A DNA stretch of 64,000 nucleotides, from the NCBI GenBank assembly GCA_036924085.1, contig JAVGWX010000002.1, positions 53,727,105 to 53,791,104 on the forward strand, in the 5' to 3' direction. Source of the DNA: Ariolimax columbianus. Lineage: Eukaryota; Mollusca; Gastropoda; Stylommatophora; Arionidae. Numbering within the stretch: position 1 is the first letter of the stretch; every line of letters begins with the position of its first letter. Position numbers and translations under genes: made by a program. A model generated the notes under the pieces. That model had not been told where the DNA came from, ran no database searches, and worked only from the letters and a program-made list of their open reading frames with translations. Shown here one piece after another: positions 11,580-22,800 of the stretch.

Positions 11580-12960
11580 CATTATACTGTTTTAGAAGGC
11601 TCTACAGAGTCTGTATACAACCAGTTTATTTCACTCCACGGATACCGAAAATACTGCGAGCATCCAACATATTTTCGAATGCATTAACTGACTCTGCTTC
11701 CACTACATCCTGCGGCAATGCATTCCAAGAATTCAGCACTCTCTGACTAAAAAAATAGTTTCTTATACATAATCTAGACCTGTCTTTAAACAATTTGTAG
11801 CTGTCCCATCTTAGTCTTGTAGCCGGTTGTACTTTGAAAAACTTGGTAGTCTAATCTATCCTTTCCATTTATTAGTTTATGCACTTCTATTAAGTCACCT
11901 CGAATTCTTCTTTGTACTAGACACCGAAGACCAGTTGTTTTTGGTCTTTCCTCATAACTATAATTCTGAAACCGCGCGATCATTTTTGCAGCGTCTATGT
12001 ACCTTTTCCAGCATGTTTATATCCACTCTAGTATACGGACTCCACACATGAACACAGTACTCTAATTTAGGTCTCACTAAGGATTTATATAACTTGACTA
12101 TTGCTTCCTTGCTCTTATGTGAAATGTTTCTTTTTATCATGCCTAGCATGCATTAGCCTTTTTCACTGCCACATGGACTTGCTCCCGCACCTTTCCTATA
12201 TGATCTATTACAACTTCTAGGTCTCTTTCATTTTTTATTGTCCTAATATTGTTCTCTCCCATTCTGTAACTATATTCATCATTGGATCTTCCCATGTGCA
12301 GGACAACATTTTTCTACATTAAACTCCATCTGCCAGATCTCCAAATGCCAGATTTTTAAAATCCGATCTCAATAGATCCACCTCTTTCAGAGAAGAGACC
12401 CTGCCGCATAATTTTGTATCATCCACGAACTTTGCAATCATGGATCCGATATCAATGTCCAAATCATTTATATATATAAAGAACAAAATTGGTCCCAATA
12501 CAGATCCCTGGGTCACACCCCTTATTATATCACACCAGTAAGAGTACTCCCTATTTATGCATACGCTCTGCCTTCTGTCCGTCAACCAATTTTATATCCA
12601 ATTTGCAACTTCACCACCTCTTCCATGTTATTTCAATTTTCGAAACAATCGTTGAGGATGTACTCTATCAAAGGCCTTTGCATAATCTAGATAGATAGCA
12701 TCCACCGGCTCTCCATCATCCAACATTTTGGTAACCTCCTCCGTGAATTCTAATAGATTGGTTAAACACGATCTTCCTTTAGTGAACCCATGCTTACTAT
12801 TTTTGATTAAATTAAACTTGTCCAAGTGCAGTACTATGTCGTCCTTGATAATGGACTCTAAAATGTTGCAGAGTATGCTCGTCAAACTCATTGGTCAATA
12901 ATTGACTGAATCTGATTTGTTGCCCTTTTTGACAAAGGGATGACCCTGCATCTTTGAGTT
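11580..12960 (-). pseudogene. CR1/Jockey-like LINE, reverse transcriptase 3' half
   Basis: Translated on the minus strand the blocks run in order: FVKKGNKSDSVNY, a stop in place of the usual Arg, PMSLTSILCNILE, KHGFTKGRSCLTNLLEF, AIYLDYAKAFDRVHPQRL, GVTQGSVLGPILFFIYINDL, AKFVDDTKL (the YXDD-type catalytic box), IVKLYKSLVRPKLEYCVHVW and RPKTTGLRCLVQRRIRGDLI. This is the CR1-type RT. The endonuclease half is missing, with truncation near 12,960, and several stops and frameshifts separate the blocks. The 3' end (near 11,600) is shared with a second fragment at 27,365-27,765. Confidence 0.9.
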
Positions 12961-12984
12961 ATGTACTCCTGACGATTTTATTTG

Positions 12985-13800
12985 AGGGGGGGGGGGTTAC
13001 AGTGACTCTTCTCACGTCCTTAGGCGTACTTTAGAAGTAGTACTGAGGGTCCTCCTGGCTGTAGTGCAATGCTCCTCAGTGAGTTCTCCCCTACGGTGTT
13101 GACAGTGCGATGACCAAATCATCAACCATGAAACAGCCGATTTCCAGAGATCACTGCTCGGACGTGAGGCGGTGATTTTGATCACTATGTTTGACCTGAC
13201 TGAGGAACTGAGTCGCTTTTCCGGTCAGGCACAACATAACGGCAAAGACGTCGTCTCAGGGTCAGACGCAATATACCGACCAAGACTACACCGCTCTTCC
13301 GTCTAGCATCCCCAGGAAACAAACTGTTTTCAAGGCAGTCTGGCTGATGAAATGTAGATCGACATGATCCGCATAGTAGTCAGTATTAGGCAGATGAAGT
13401 CAAGCATATCCCAACAGCATGAGGGACTACGGTGCAACCTCATCAGCACGCTCGGCAAGTGTAGAAAGCTACCAGTCCCTTAACGTCCTTTTCAGGACGC
13501 ACAAAAGAGACAACTTTCTCACTGTGCCCACTAAACAACTGACAACTTGACCCTACTACCAAAATCTGATCAGTATGTGTCACCCAACCCTGACTAATAA
13601 TTTCTGATCAATATGTTTCACCTGAACCGGACTAACAGTCTGATCAATATGTTTCACCTTACGCTGACTAACATAGTCTGATCAGAATGTTTAATCTGGT
13701 CCTGACTAACATAGTCTGATCAGTGTTTAGTATGTTTCACCGAACTCTGACTAACATAGTCTGATCAGCATGGTTTGCCTGACCGGTCGTTAGTCTCCTC
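12985..13800 (-). repeat. Family-E copy (-) split by a second copy (+)
   Basis: Minus-orientation body lies at about 12,985-13,205 (gttacagtgactcttctcac, gccgatttccagagatcact, gatcactatgtttgacctgac). A plus-orientation copy follows at about 13,206-13,555 (ggtcaggcacaacataacgg, ctggctgatgaaatgtagat, caacctcatcagcacgctcg). Minus orientation then resumes with five to six 38-bp monomers (13,556-13,760) and the tip gaccggtcgttagtctcctc. The order is best explained by insertion of one copy into another. Confidence 0.75.
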
Positions 13801-14889
13801 TCCCGATCATGAAGAAGATGACAACATAATTTTAGATGAGACCATTTTAAAATGCTGATCAATACTTCATCAGTCTAGATCTGTTTTCGAAAATTATATC
13901 CGGATGAAGAACGTCACAATTTGGTAACTGAATTCTCGCTCTTTCATTACGAATGCTTCAATTTTCACTATATAGTAGCAGTTTATTTAGTTAAAAATAA
14001 TGCTCGAACAACTGTTATCGGCGGAACAAATAAAGTGATCTACACACGCGAATAGAGCTCTGTTTGATTTGAGAAGAATTTGTCACGTCACAAAAGAACC
14101 CGGCAAAGGAATGCATAGATTGTTTGTGCTTCTCCTTCATCGTACGCAGAATGCATAGATTTAACGCTTAAGGCGAGGACTAAACAAACTGAGCAAACGT
14201 GTAGGGCATGTGTAACATGACTTTTCTCTGTACGACCAGCTAATGAAGATACACTGATCCAATGATGGTAATACGGAACTCAAAACTATAGAGTTAAAGA
14301 GGAGTTACACAACTATCAAGTTCATCACGGGAACTCGTCTGACGGTTTAAATATCAAAGATGTAATAACAAAAAGAATAATAATAATAAGAAGAAGAGGA
14401 GGAGAAAGAGGAAGAAGATTAAGGACTTAGTTACTTTGATCCCTCAGCAATAACGTGCGTGTTGGGATTGGCAGACGACGAACAAGCTTAACGAACAACC
14501 TGCTGACATGAAAATCACTCGTACTTATTCTCAACAACTCGGACTTAAACATGCTTTTCGCGTTCTATTTATGCTTATCCAATACCTTTGACGACTTGTG
14601 TAATGTTTGTTTTTGACATTTATGTGTAATCTCTATTTTGCTAAGTTAAAAATAATAATTTTCTTGTAGAATACATACACCCAACGCTACATTGAGATTC
14701 ACGTCTGGTCAGCGTATAATACATCTGTAGTGTAGCTACTCCGTTGTGTTATCAGTGCTTTCGTCAATGATTAGCAAGTACGCGGAATCTTTCAAATCAC
14801 TTAGTGATTCCTCATGGATGGCAGGACTCAAAACACGCTTTATCAATGCTGTACACTTTGTACTATGAATTGTAATGTCCTTCCCAGAA
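13801..14889. other. No recognised feature
   Basis: No coding segment or shared repeat; a purine-rich aag/gga tract lies near 14,380-14,420. Confidence 0.4.
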
Positions 14890-15045
14890 ATATCAGGCAT
14901 CCATCCATCCCTCTATCTCCCCATCCATATATCCATCCATCCATATCTCTCTCTATCAATTTAATCTAATCTAATCTTTCCTATCTAATCTAATCTTTCC
15001 TATCTATCTTTCTATCTGTCTGTCTATCTATCTATGTTCTTTGCG
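14890..15045. repeat. (CATC)n and (CTAT)n microsatellite
   Basis: Tracts of atccatcc, then aatctaatct, then ctatctatctatc. On the minus strand these directly follow the 3' end of the LINE fragment at 15,050-15,385 and may be its tail. Confidence 0.8.
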
Positions 15046-15049
15046 CGCA

Positions 15050-15385
15050 AAATGCGGCGCATTAGGCAAAAACAAATGGTCTCTATTTGGAACGGTGAAA
15101 TACCACTGTTTTCAGATCTTGTATGGTGCTGATGCCCATAGTTGAGCCCTCTCGGATGATTGTTCTTCTGAGTGTTTCCTTGGGTCTCTCTCTTTTCAGA
15201 ACACCCATTGGTGTCCATTCGAGTGCTTGCAATGGAAGCCGGTTGTTGTTCATTCTAAGGACATATCCAATGTATGTCCATCGTTTTTTTTCCCAGATGA
15301 TGGTCGACACGTATATTTGGTTTGTCTCTGTTCTTATCGAGTCATTAGTTATGAACTGGTCCCAGTGTATATTCAATAATTTTCT
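15050..15385 (-). pseudogene. LINE RT C-terminal fragment
   Basis: The minus strand encodes MNIHWDQFITNDSIRTETNQ, WEKKRWTYIGYVLRMNNNR, LPLQALEWTPMGVLKRERPK and TLRRTIIREG. This is the C-terminal region of endonuclease-reverse transcriptases (RTE/craniofacial-development-protein-2-like annotations), where a W-x-WIGHVLRM block precedes a GKRKRGRP..TWRR block. It lacks the catalytic domain and is 5' truncated at the SINE-A junction. Confidence 0.85.
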
Positions 15386-15603
15386 GGGATCAAGATGCTT
15401 AGCAGCGCATGAGCTGCAGTGGTCAGCGACCCATAGCTGACTGCTAGCGTCAGGGCCAGCGAACCATAGCTGTCAAGACCCTTCTACACCTCCATGCGGT
15501 GACCCTGGATAACTGGCTGCATCAGGGCAGACTGGCCAAGGAGAAGGGATCGAAGAGGGAATGCTAACCCGGTACTCAAAAAATGCTTGCTGAAGTCGGA
15601 TGT
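15386..15603 (+). repeat. SINE-A copy, 3' truncated
   Basis: Starts at gggatcaagatgcttagcag and follows the SINE-A consensus through ctgcatcagggcagactggc to tgctgaagtcggatgt, then diverges before the pol III-independent tail region. Confidence 0.85.
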
Positions 15604-16529
15604 CTCCATCTTGCTTCCCACGTATGTGTAGTGTTGAACACTTTGTAGAGAACTGGAACTGGCAACCCTGGTGACGGGGACTGCGAACATCAGGACATTA
15701 CGGGCAGTCTGGGGACGTCTTTGTATGACGTAGCTCGACTTCCCTAATCCTAGATTCATACAAGCTGCCGTAACAGGGAATTGTTTAAACGAAAAACACA
15801 CAATATCCGTTGACCGTCCGTGGAGATGGTTCTGGTGGCTGGTTGGAGCAGACCAGTGTAACGGCGAATGATGAACGAGTAGGTAAAATTGAGTGTCACA
15901 TTTTAGTAAATATCTCATCGAACGGTTGGTGCGAATTGGTGAAAACGTCCCTCAACAGACTATAGACTTTTCTTATTCCCGGTGGGTCGAGGATGGTGGG
16001 TAGAGAACATTGTGAGACCACATCTCGTTGTATAATAAATTGTCTTTGAATATTCGAAAAGACATCTGATGGGCATGAAAGCCACTGCAAGCAAACAGAT
16101 TCAGGATTCCCTATCAAACTAGGCCAAATCAAATTTAGTGGTGAATCTATTTTAAGCGGAATGGATTGATGAGTTTAATGGCATGAAACCCCCGAGCGTC
16201 CTTTAACTGACATCTTCATCAAGGAACGGCATTTATTCTCATTAAATTGACATGAAAAAAAATTGTTATTGGATGTTGCCATGTACCGTAGTTGTTACCC
16301 ATCGCGAACGAAGATACTGATATCATCATATTTGTATGGGCAGACGTGGCTATGTCAGATTATGGCTGGTCAGTCATATCCTGGATTGGCACACCCTACA
16401 GCACTAGCGACAGACGTGGGTGGTGTTTGGTAGACGGAGAGTCTTGTGTGGCGACATTTCGGACGTCAAGTTTCTCCCCAGCTGTTCTGGTATTTTCTGC
16501 TCAGCCAAGTGAGTACCTTGTGTGATTTC
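15604..16529. other. No recognised gene
   Basis: Several short open frames on both strands but no domain or splice pattern that I recognise. Confidence 0.35.
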
Positions 16530-17035
16530 AATGCACCAGGCTACGCAGTCCGAACACAACGAACTCCCAAGATGCAACATAAAAATGGAGGCCTTTCAAG
16601 AAAGTCTTTATTGAAGCTGTATATCTTTCTGTCTGCCCTCCCGCTAACTGCGTGCCTCCCTTGAATGCAGATGGTGCTTAGGCAGACGGTGGTCCGAGAT
16701 GTGAACAACATGCTCATCCCATCGAACACAGACGTTCTGCAGCAGTGTGTAGTTGTTATGTAGTTTTACTCTTTGAAGCACTTCGTAGTTGTGTACCGTG
16801 TCCTGTCAGTGGATCTTCAGCAGCCGGGTCAGGCAGCTCATGTGCAAGTAATTGGGCAGTCAGGCATGACTGGTGTACGCGTCCAGGACTCGTAAACGTA
16901 GAGGAGGGTGGTAAGAACGATGGCACGGAATACTTGATCCTTGGTTTCTGCATTGTTGCCCCCTCTATCCCAAACACTTTCCACTTTCGTGCAGGTGACA
17001 AAACTCAGCGCTGTCCTTGCCATTCCTATGGTTGA
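16530..17035 (-). pseudogene. LINE RT C-terminal fragment beside its own tandem expansion
   Basis: On the minus strand the frames give SEINHRIGMARTALSF-like sequence, ESVWDRGGNNAETKDQVFRA, IVLTTLLYVYESWTRT, LTRLLKIH, QDTVHNYEVLQRVKL, VRWDEHVVHISDHRLPKHH and HSREARSGRADRKIYSFNKD. These correspond to the thumb and C-terminal blocks of RTE/CR1-type RTs (LLYGSESWT, LRRLLKIRWQD..PDTEVL, LRWAGHVVRM.D.RLPK). At least four frameshifts separate them. The segment just upstream on this strand is the 52-bp array. Confidence 0.8.
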
Positions 17036-17708
17036 TTTCAGAGTCTAAGCACACATCTCTGGTTAGGTAGGGATGTTTATATATTGATTTCAGAGTCTAA
17101 GCACGCATCTCTGGTTAGGTAGGGATGTTTATATGTTGATTTCAGAGTCTAAGCACGCATCTCTGGTTAGGTAGGGATGTTTATATGTTGATTTCAGAGT
17201 CTAAGCACGCATCTCTGGTTAGGTAGGGATGGTTATATGTTGATTTCAGAGTCTAAGCACGCATCTCTGGTTAGGTAGGGATGTTTATATGTTGATTTCA
17301 GAGTCTAAGCACGCATCTCTGGTTAGGTAGGGATGTTTATATGTTGATTTCAGAGTCTAAGCACGCATCTCTGGTTAGGTAGGGATGTTTATATGTTGAT
17401 TTCAGAGTCTAAGCACGCATCTCTGGTTAGGTAGGGATGTTTAAATGTTGATTTCAGAGTCTAAGCACGCATCTCTGGTTAGGTAGGGATGTTTATATGT
17501 TGATTTCAGAGTCTAAGCACGCATCTCTGGTTAGGTAGGGATGTTTATATGTTGATTTCAGAGTCTAAGCACGCATCTCTGGTTAGGTAGGGATGTTTAA
17601 ATGTTGATTTCAGAGTCTAAGCACGCATCTCTGGTTAGGTAGGGATGTTTATATGTTGATTTCAGAGTCTAAGCACGCATCTCTGGTTAGGTAGGGATGT
17701 TTATATGT
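17030..17708 (-). repeat. 52-bp minisatellite, 13 copies, RT-derived
   Basis: The unit (plus reading) is gttgatttcagagtctaagc, acgcatctctggttaggtag, ggatgtttatat: 52 bases. On the minus strand the unit encodes YLTRDACLDSEIN, which is the RT segment immediately upstream of the IGMARTALSF block at 17,030. Copies are 95-100% identical by eye (t/a and t/g swaps only). Confidence 0.95.
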
Positions 17709-17855
17709 GGTTAAATATGACGTAATACAGTGGGGGAGGGGGAGTACAGTTTGTTTTTGTTCGCAATTTAGTGACGAGGGTGAATGTTGAAGAAATGTGA
17801 TGCAACACAGTCACTATTATTATCGTCTTTTATTTTAAAGTATTGGTCAACGAGA

Positions 17856-17998
17856 CCCGGAAACCCCGAACAGCGGGAACATCATCACCTTCTACAAATC
17901 TCGTGTGCCCGATATGTAGCAGATGTTTTCGTGCCCGCATTGGCCTGTTCAGCCACATGCGCACCCACACCCAACAGGGAAATCTGTGACAAGGATTA
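17856..17998 (+). pseudogene. LINE C-terminal C2H2 zinc-finger remnant
   Basis: One plus frame reads STNLVCPICSRCFRARIGLF then SHMRTHTQQGNL and a stop. The C-x2-C-x12-H-x3-H spacing, with CPICSR and SHMRTH, is what I know from the C-terminal end of RTE-type mollusc LINE polyproteins. It is an isolated 3' fragment in the opposite orientation to the RT piece at 16,530-17,035. Confidence 0.65.
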
Positions 17999-18170
17999 TG
18001 CCGGCGGTCCTCATTGGCAACGATGGACAGCTATTATATTGGTAAACAACGTCGTTCATATTCTGGCCTGCTTTTTGATACCTGTCTCAGGATTTGTGCA
18101 CACTCGGGAAACATTACAATGCGTGAAATTAAGTTTATGAAGAAAGTAGATACATCGAGAGAGAAAATAG

Positions 18171-19129
18171 TGTAGCAAACCCCACTGTTTGCCCTGGCCG
18201 TTATTCTAACTCAGAACATTCTCACACTCATCCACCTCATCATGACCACACACTTCAAATAATATAGCACACATCAGATGGCATATTTATTTTATAATAC
18301 TCATATCATAAAAATGAGTAGTGGAATTACAAACACAATTCAATACATATTATCTTAACTAAGTATTATATTATTATATATATGTTAATATACATATTAA
18401 CTAAAGCGGAAATGTTAAGCATTAGCTCTTGATGGAATTCCCAACTATCTCAACTTAGTTCTATTGCCTTGCAATTACATCACACACACACCTCACCTTA
18501 ACTGCGTCCTCAACACACCTTATCAAATACTCTGCCTCACTCAAATCCCCTCAGGCGGGTGATCTGGATATACCTCATTCACATTGAGTCCTGCTTACAA
18601 CACAACGTTCAGATTATCACTTAATACAAAACTCACACACCTACTTGAGCGATCCTGTTCTATCACTAACATTCGTGCAACAGTATATCAATTGCTCCTC
18701 TATCTAAATCGGTGAGCTAAACATACTATCTAAATTCAGTCTCTCTCTCTCTCTCATCTCGCTATCCCTCCTCTTCCTCCAGCCTCTTGAGCTAAACTTT
18801 GTATCGAGTTATATACACTCAAGCAAAGCCAGAGCTTGACCAATGGATCTCAGGGGATGGCTATATTCAGTCTTATTGGAACGAAACACTTTGCACACCT
18901 GTCACTCATTCTCTCACAGCAAGCCCCGCTGCCAATCCTTCTGTCAATCATTCTCTCTTTACCCAAATCAGAAGGCCAGCGGTCAGCTCCTACCTGTCCA
19001 CATTCTTTGCCACAACTCTGTTCTCCTTTGTTGAGACGGTGAGTGACCTTCACACGCATTCAGGTACATTTGTTATCAGCAACCACATCACACTGTCCTA
19101 AACTCTCTGCTCCGGCGGGAACTGTTACA
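18171..19129. mobile_element. Candidate solo LTR
   Basis: A 959-bp block begins tgtagcaaacccc and ends gaactgttaca, fitting the TG...CA ends of an LTR. It is bounded by atag on both sides (18,167-18,170 and 19,130-19,133). The flanks are otherwise the same short repeat (tagatacatcgagagagaa) on both sides, as if the block had landed inside it. Neither gag nor pol is present in the window. On the minus strand a TATA-like gtatataact lies near 18,810. Orientation is undecided. Confidence 0.5.
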
Positions 19130-19510
19130 ATAGTAGATACATCGAGAGAGAAGATAGTAGATACATGAAGAGAGAAGAAAGCAGAGAGACAGAGATAAAT
19201 AAGATTTACACATCAAAAGAGAGTGAGAGAGAGAAAGAAAAGACAGTACAGATACAGAATAAATTAAGCTTAGCTCAGTGGGACAGATAAGACAAGAGGA
19301 TAAGACACGGATAGGCAAGACTAGGCAGTCATACAAGCAGGCAGGTCAGGCAAGGCGGCAGCCAGACAGGACAGAGCAGGACGGTAGCCAGGCAGGCAGA
19401 CAGACAGGACGGTAGCCAGGCAGGCAGACAGATAGCACGATAGCCAGGCAGACAGACAGACAGGACAGAGCAGAACAGGACAGGACAGAACGGGACGGTA
19501 GCCAGAGAAG
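19130..19510. repeat. Purine-rich and (caggcagacaga)n simple repeats
   Basis: agtagatacatcgagagaga-type repeats run to about 19,250; then gcaggcaggtcaggc, caggacggtagccaggcagg repeats run over 19,317-19,505. The open frames here (Ser/Phe/Cys-rich on the minus strand) come from the repeats. Confidence 0.8.
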
Positions 19511-19624
19511 AAGAAGAAGATGAAGAAAAATAGGAGATTAAAATAGATAGTTGAGAGATGAATGACCAGTAGTCCTGACCCATCAGACTGTTCAAGCACA
19601 AAACTTCATCTCAACTCGTTCCTA

Positions 19625-19894
19625 TCATCTATTGACCAAACTATGAATTGTCGAAGTTAAGCTATCAGCAAACTGATAATGTAAGCTCTTGACTCTGCTG
19701 CAAGTTGCATTTTGTATACTGGTCATCCGGTGGGCTGGCACTTTGTGTATCAGGACAAATCCACCGGCCTTTATTGAGCAGTCGCTTTCATTAGGGCCGC
19801 CTATGTTGTCAAAGTGTGGCAGGAAAATAGTGCTATATCCCAGCGCCTTGAGACACATCCCAACGTAAACATCTTCTAAATGAAAGTACGGCAC
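19625..19894 (-). CDS. Galactosyltransferase exon 5 (C-terminus)
   Basis: The acceptor is ctgctccag before gtgccgtac, phase 0. It encodes VPYFHLEDVYVGMCLKALGY (the EDVYVG motif), an IHKVPAH segment and the C-terminal tail ending SLVNR and TGA. EDVYVG is the acidic motif placed opposite the DDD site in GT31 enzymes. Confidence 0.93.
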   Translation of the reverse strand: MPYFHLEDVYVGMCLKALGYSTIFLPHFDNIGGPNESDCSIKAGGFVLIHKVPAHRMTSIQNATCSRVKSLHYQFADSLTSTIHSLVNR

Positions 19895-22800
19895 CTGGAG
19901 CAGACATATGTAGAAATGATAATAAACACATATCAACACTGGTAGATAAAAGATGTCAGTAAGTGATTGATAACAATGAGCAATACATTTTGATAAAAGT
20001 CATACCTCCGAGATAAGGATCAAGATGCTGAGCAGCGCATGAGCTGCAGTGGTCAGCGACCCAAAGCTGACTGCTAGCGTCAGGGCCAGCGAACCAAAGC
20101 TATCAAGACCCTTCTACACCTCCACGCGGTGATCCTGGATAACTGGCTGCATCAGAGCAGACTGGCTAAGGAGAAGGGATCGAAGAGGGAATGCTAACCC
20201 GGTACTCAAAAAATGCTTGCTGAAGTCGGATGTGTTGGACCGAAAGGTGCAAATATCGCAGTACGGCTGTAAAATACGACACAACGCATTCCGTTCTCTG
20301 GACGACATTCTGCTACTTAAGCCCTTTCAGTGTTTGGTAGTGGGAGATTGAGAATGAATGAAGAAGAAGATACACAAATGACCATGTAGATGAAAGCGTA
20401 CAAGAATAACATAAATTCGTGATTCAAGGAACGAACAAAAGTCAGACATATAGATTGGACATTATCACTGAGAAAACGAAAACTATGGTATTAGCAAAGT
20501 AGACAAGAATTCTGCTCTACATACAAGAATAGATTATCAAATACTAGAACAGACTACGAGCTTCTAAGAAATTTTAAAACAAACAAAGAATAGAAGACGA
20601 GAAATACAACTCAAGAAAAGAATATGGATGGTCAGACCTGTTTTCACATACATCTGTCGTGTATTACAGTCCAAGCAAGTAACTCACAGATATAAGAGTG
20701 ATCGTGTGTTATGTACACTAGTCATTATTGTACAACTGTGTAGCATACTCGTAGAGACGCACAACTGTGTAGCGTTCTCGTAGAAACGCACAACTGTGTA
20801 GTATACTCGTAGAAACGCACAACCGTGTAGTGTAGAAAGGTGGACAATAAACACGCTTTTGAAATGTGGATAAATGGAAGAACTGGGCATCTCGGAAAAT
20901 TAAAAGAAACTGAACATTGAAGTCTTGGAGAAATTAGGGGTGCAAAGAAGATTGAGTCCGATAGGATGTTTTGGTAAAATAAAAAGACCTTGAAGAAAAC
21001 AAAAGTTGAGGGCAAACGTGTCGGAGACAACCAACATTATCAGTTGCAGGATGATATGAAGCATATACTAGCAGGAGATGGGTGCGTTGGAGGCCCATTG
21101 CAGCCCACTTTCAATCTGCAAATGGCACTTGAGCTGAACTGAACAGAATTCTACATTTTTGACGGAAAAACATTACCTCGACATAAATTGATGCTGTACC
21201 TTTTAGAAACATTACATCGACATAGATGATTATTCCAACTACGTTAAACCTTACATCAACATAGATTATTATTCCAACTACGTTAAACCTTACACCTACA
21301 TAGATTATTATTCCAACTACGTTAAACCTTACATCGACATAGATGATTATTTTATTCCAACTACGTTAAACCTTACATCGACATATATGATTATTTCAAC
21401 TACGTTAAACCTTACATCGACATTGATGGTTACTGCATCTTTTAAAGCCACTACTGTTTCGTGAAACCTTACCTTATTGTAGATGGCCGCTACACCTTTC
21501 GCTATCTGAATCCCGCCGACATAACCGGTCCCTGAACAATAGGAATCATAGACGCTGTGAGGGAACTCGCTGGGAGAGACGAACCACTTCGAACTATTGT
21601 CTCTGTTCACTTTCACTGCTCTGGAAGAGAGAGAACAAGACACATTAATTGAAGTTAGCAAAGAATAGTAACACTGTAACCTGCCAGGCATGTCGTAATA
21701 GGCAGCATATATATGACATATGAAGAGTCAAAACGGCTTATTAGAGCATTACATGACCAAATGGGAAACCGAACATACTGGATACACAAAAAACGATGCC
21801 TATTACCAGTTGAACAGAAGAGAGCAGGTCGTGGTCTTCAGACTTCGCACTGGCCACAATAGACTGAGGTACCACCTATTCAACAAATTGAAGATAGGTG
21901 GCACTGACGAATGCCCGTGTGGTACCGGGAAAATGACCGCTGAGCATTTGCTGCAAAACTGCCCGACATACGAGGATCAGAGAGAGCAGATGTGGCCATC
22001 GCCAGTGGCAACACTAGAAAGCTCTATGGCAGTGTCGACAGCCTCAGGATCACCGCGGCTTTTTTCGAAAAAATAAAGGTTGATGTCTGACTGCGCACGA
22101 AGAAGAAGAAGAAGAAGTAATAGGCGGCAAAAAAGGATCATGCTGTTGTTATTTCATGCCCACAATTAGTATGTTTACTCTTTATTGCGCCCTGAAAAGG
22201 GCCTTAAGTGGCGGGTTTCAGTAGCTTTCATCACATCCTGAGCGTGCTGAGGACCTACATCTTCTGGAAAAAATGTAAAACGTATTAAAGATCAACAAAA
22301 CATAAACATGACGTCACCAATTTTCAACTTCTAAGAAAATGTTAACATCGCGAAAATTTGAATAGTGCTTAAAAATAATATGTTCGGTTCGGGGAAGAGA
22401 GGGGGGGGGGGGGGGGGGGGGGGGGGCTTGTGGTTAAGTGACACGGCACACAACTAGAAGGTGCTGGGTTCGATCCCCAATCACAGCACCGGCCGTTACC
22501 CGGGGGATGCAAACCCTTAGAAAATGCATAAGGAAGCAGACCCTTACATAAAATGCATGCTGAAGTCGGATGAACTGGGGTTGGGCCGACAGGCGAAAAA
22601 TAAAAACCACATTGCAACGCACATCGTCTTGGATAAGGCGAAGGCCAATTTCGTTTTCACAATGATTTAGTTACAAAAATTGAAATAATCTGTCCAAAAT
22701 AATTTGGTAAATTTGAAAAGCAAGTTGAAGGGAACAATTGACGAGCGATAATTGCAATTTTTATATTCAGAAACCCATAGTGCACAAGGAGTATGAAAAT

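Noticed and set aside
18799..19101. Three overlapping plus-strand frames as a protein gene
   Set aside because: They lie inside the candidate solo LTR and none resembles a known protein.
22369..22617. Minus-strand frames with a Pro-rich C-terminus
   Set aside because: They read SINE-C and the poly(G) run in reverse.
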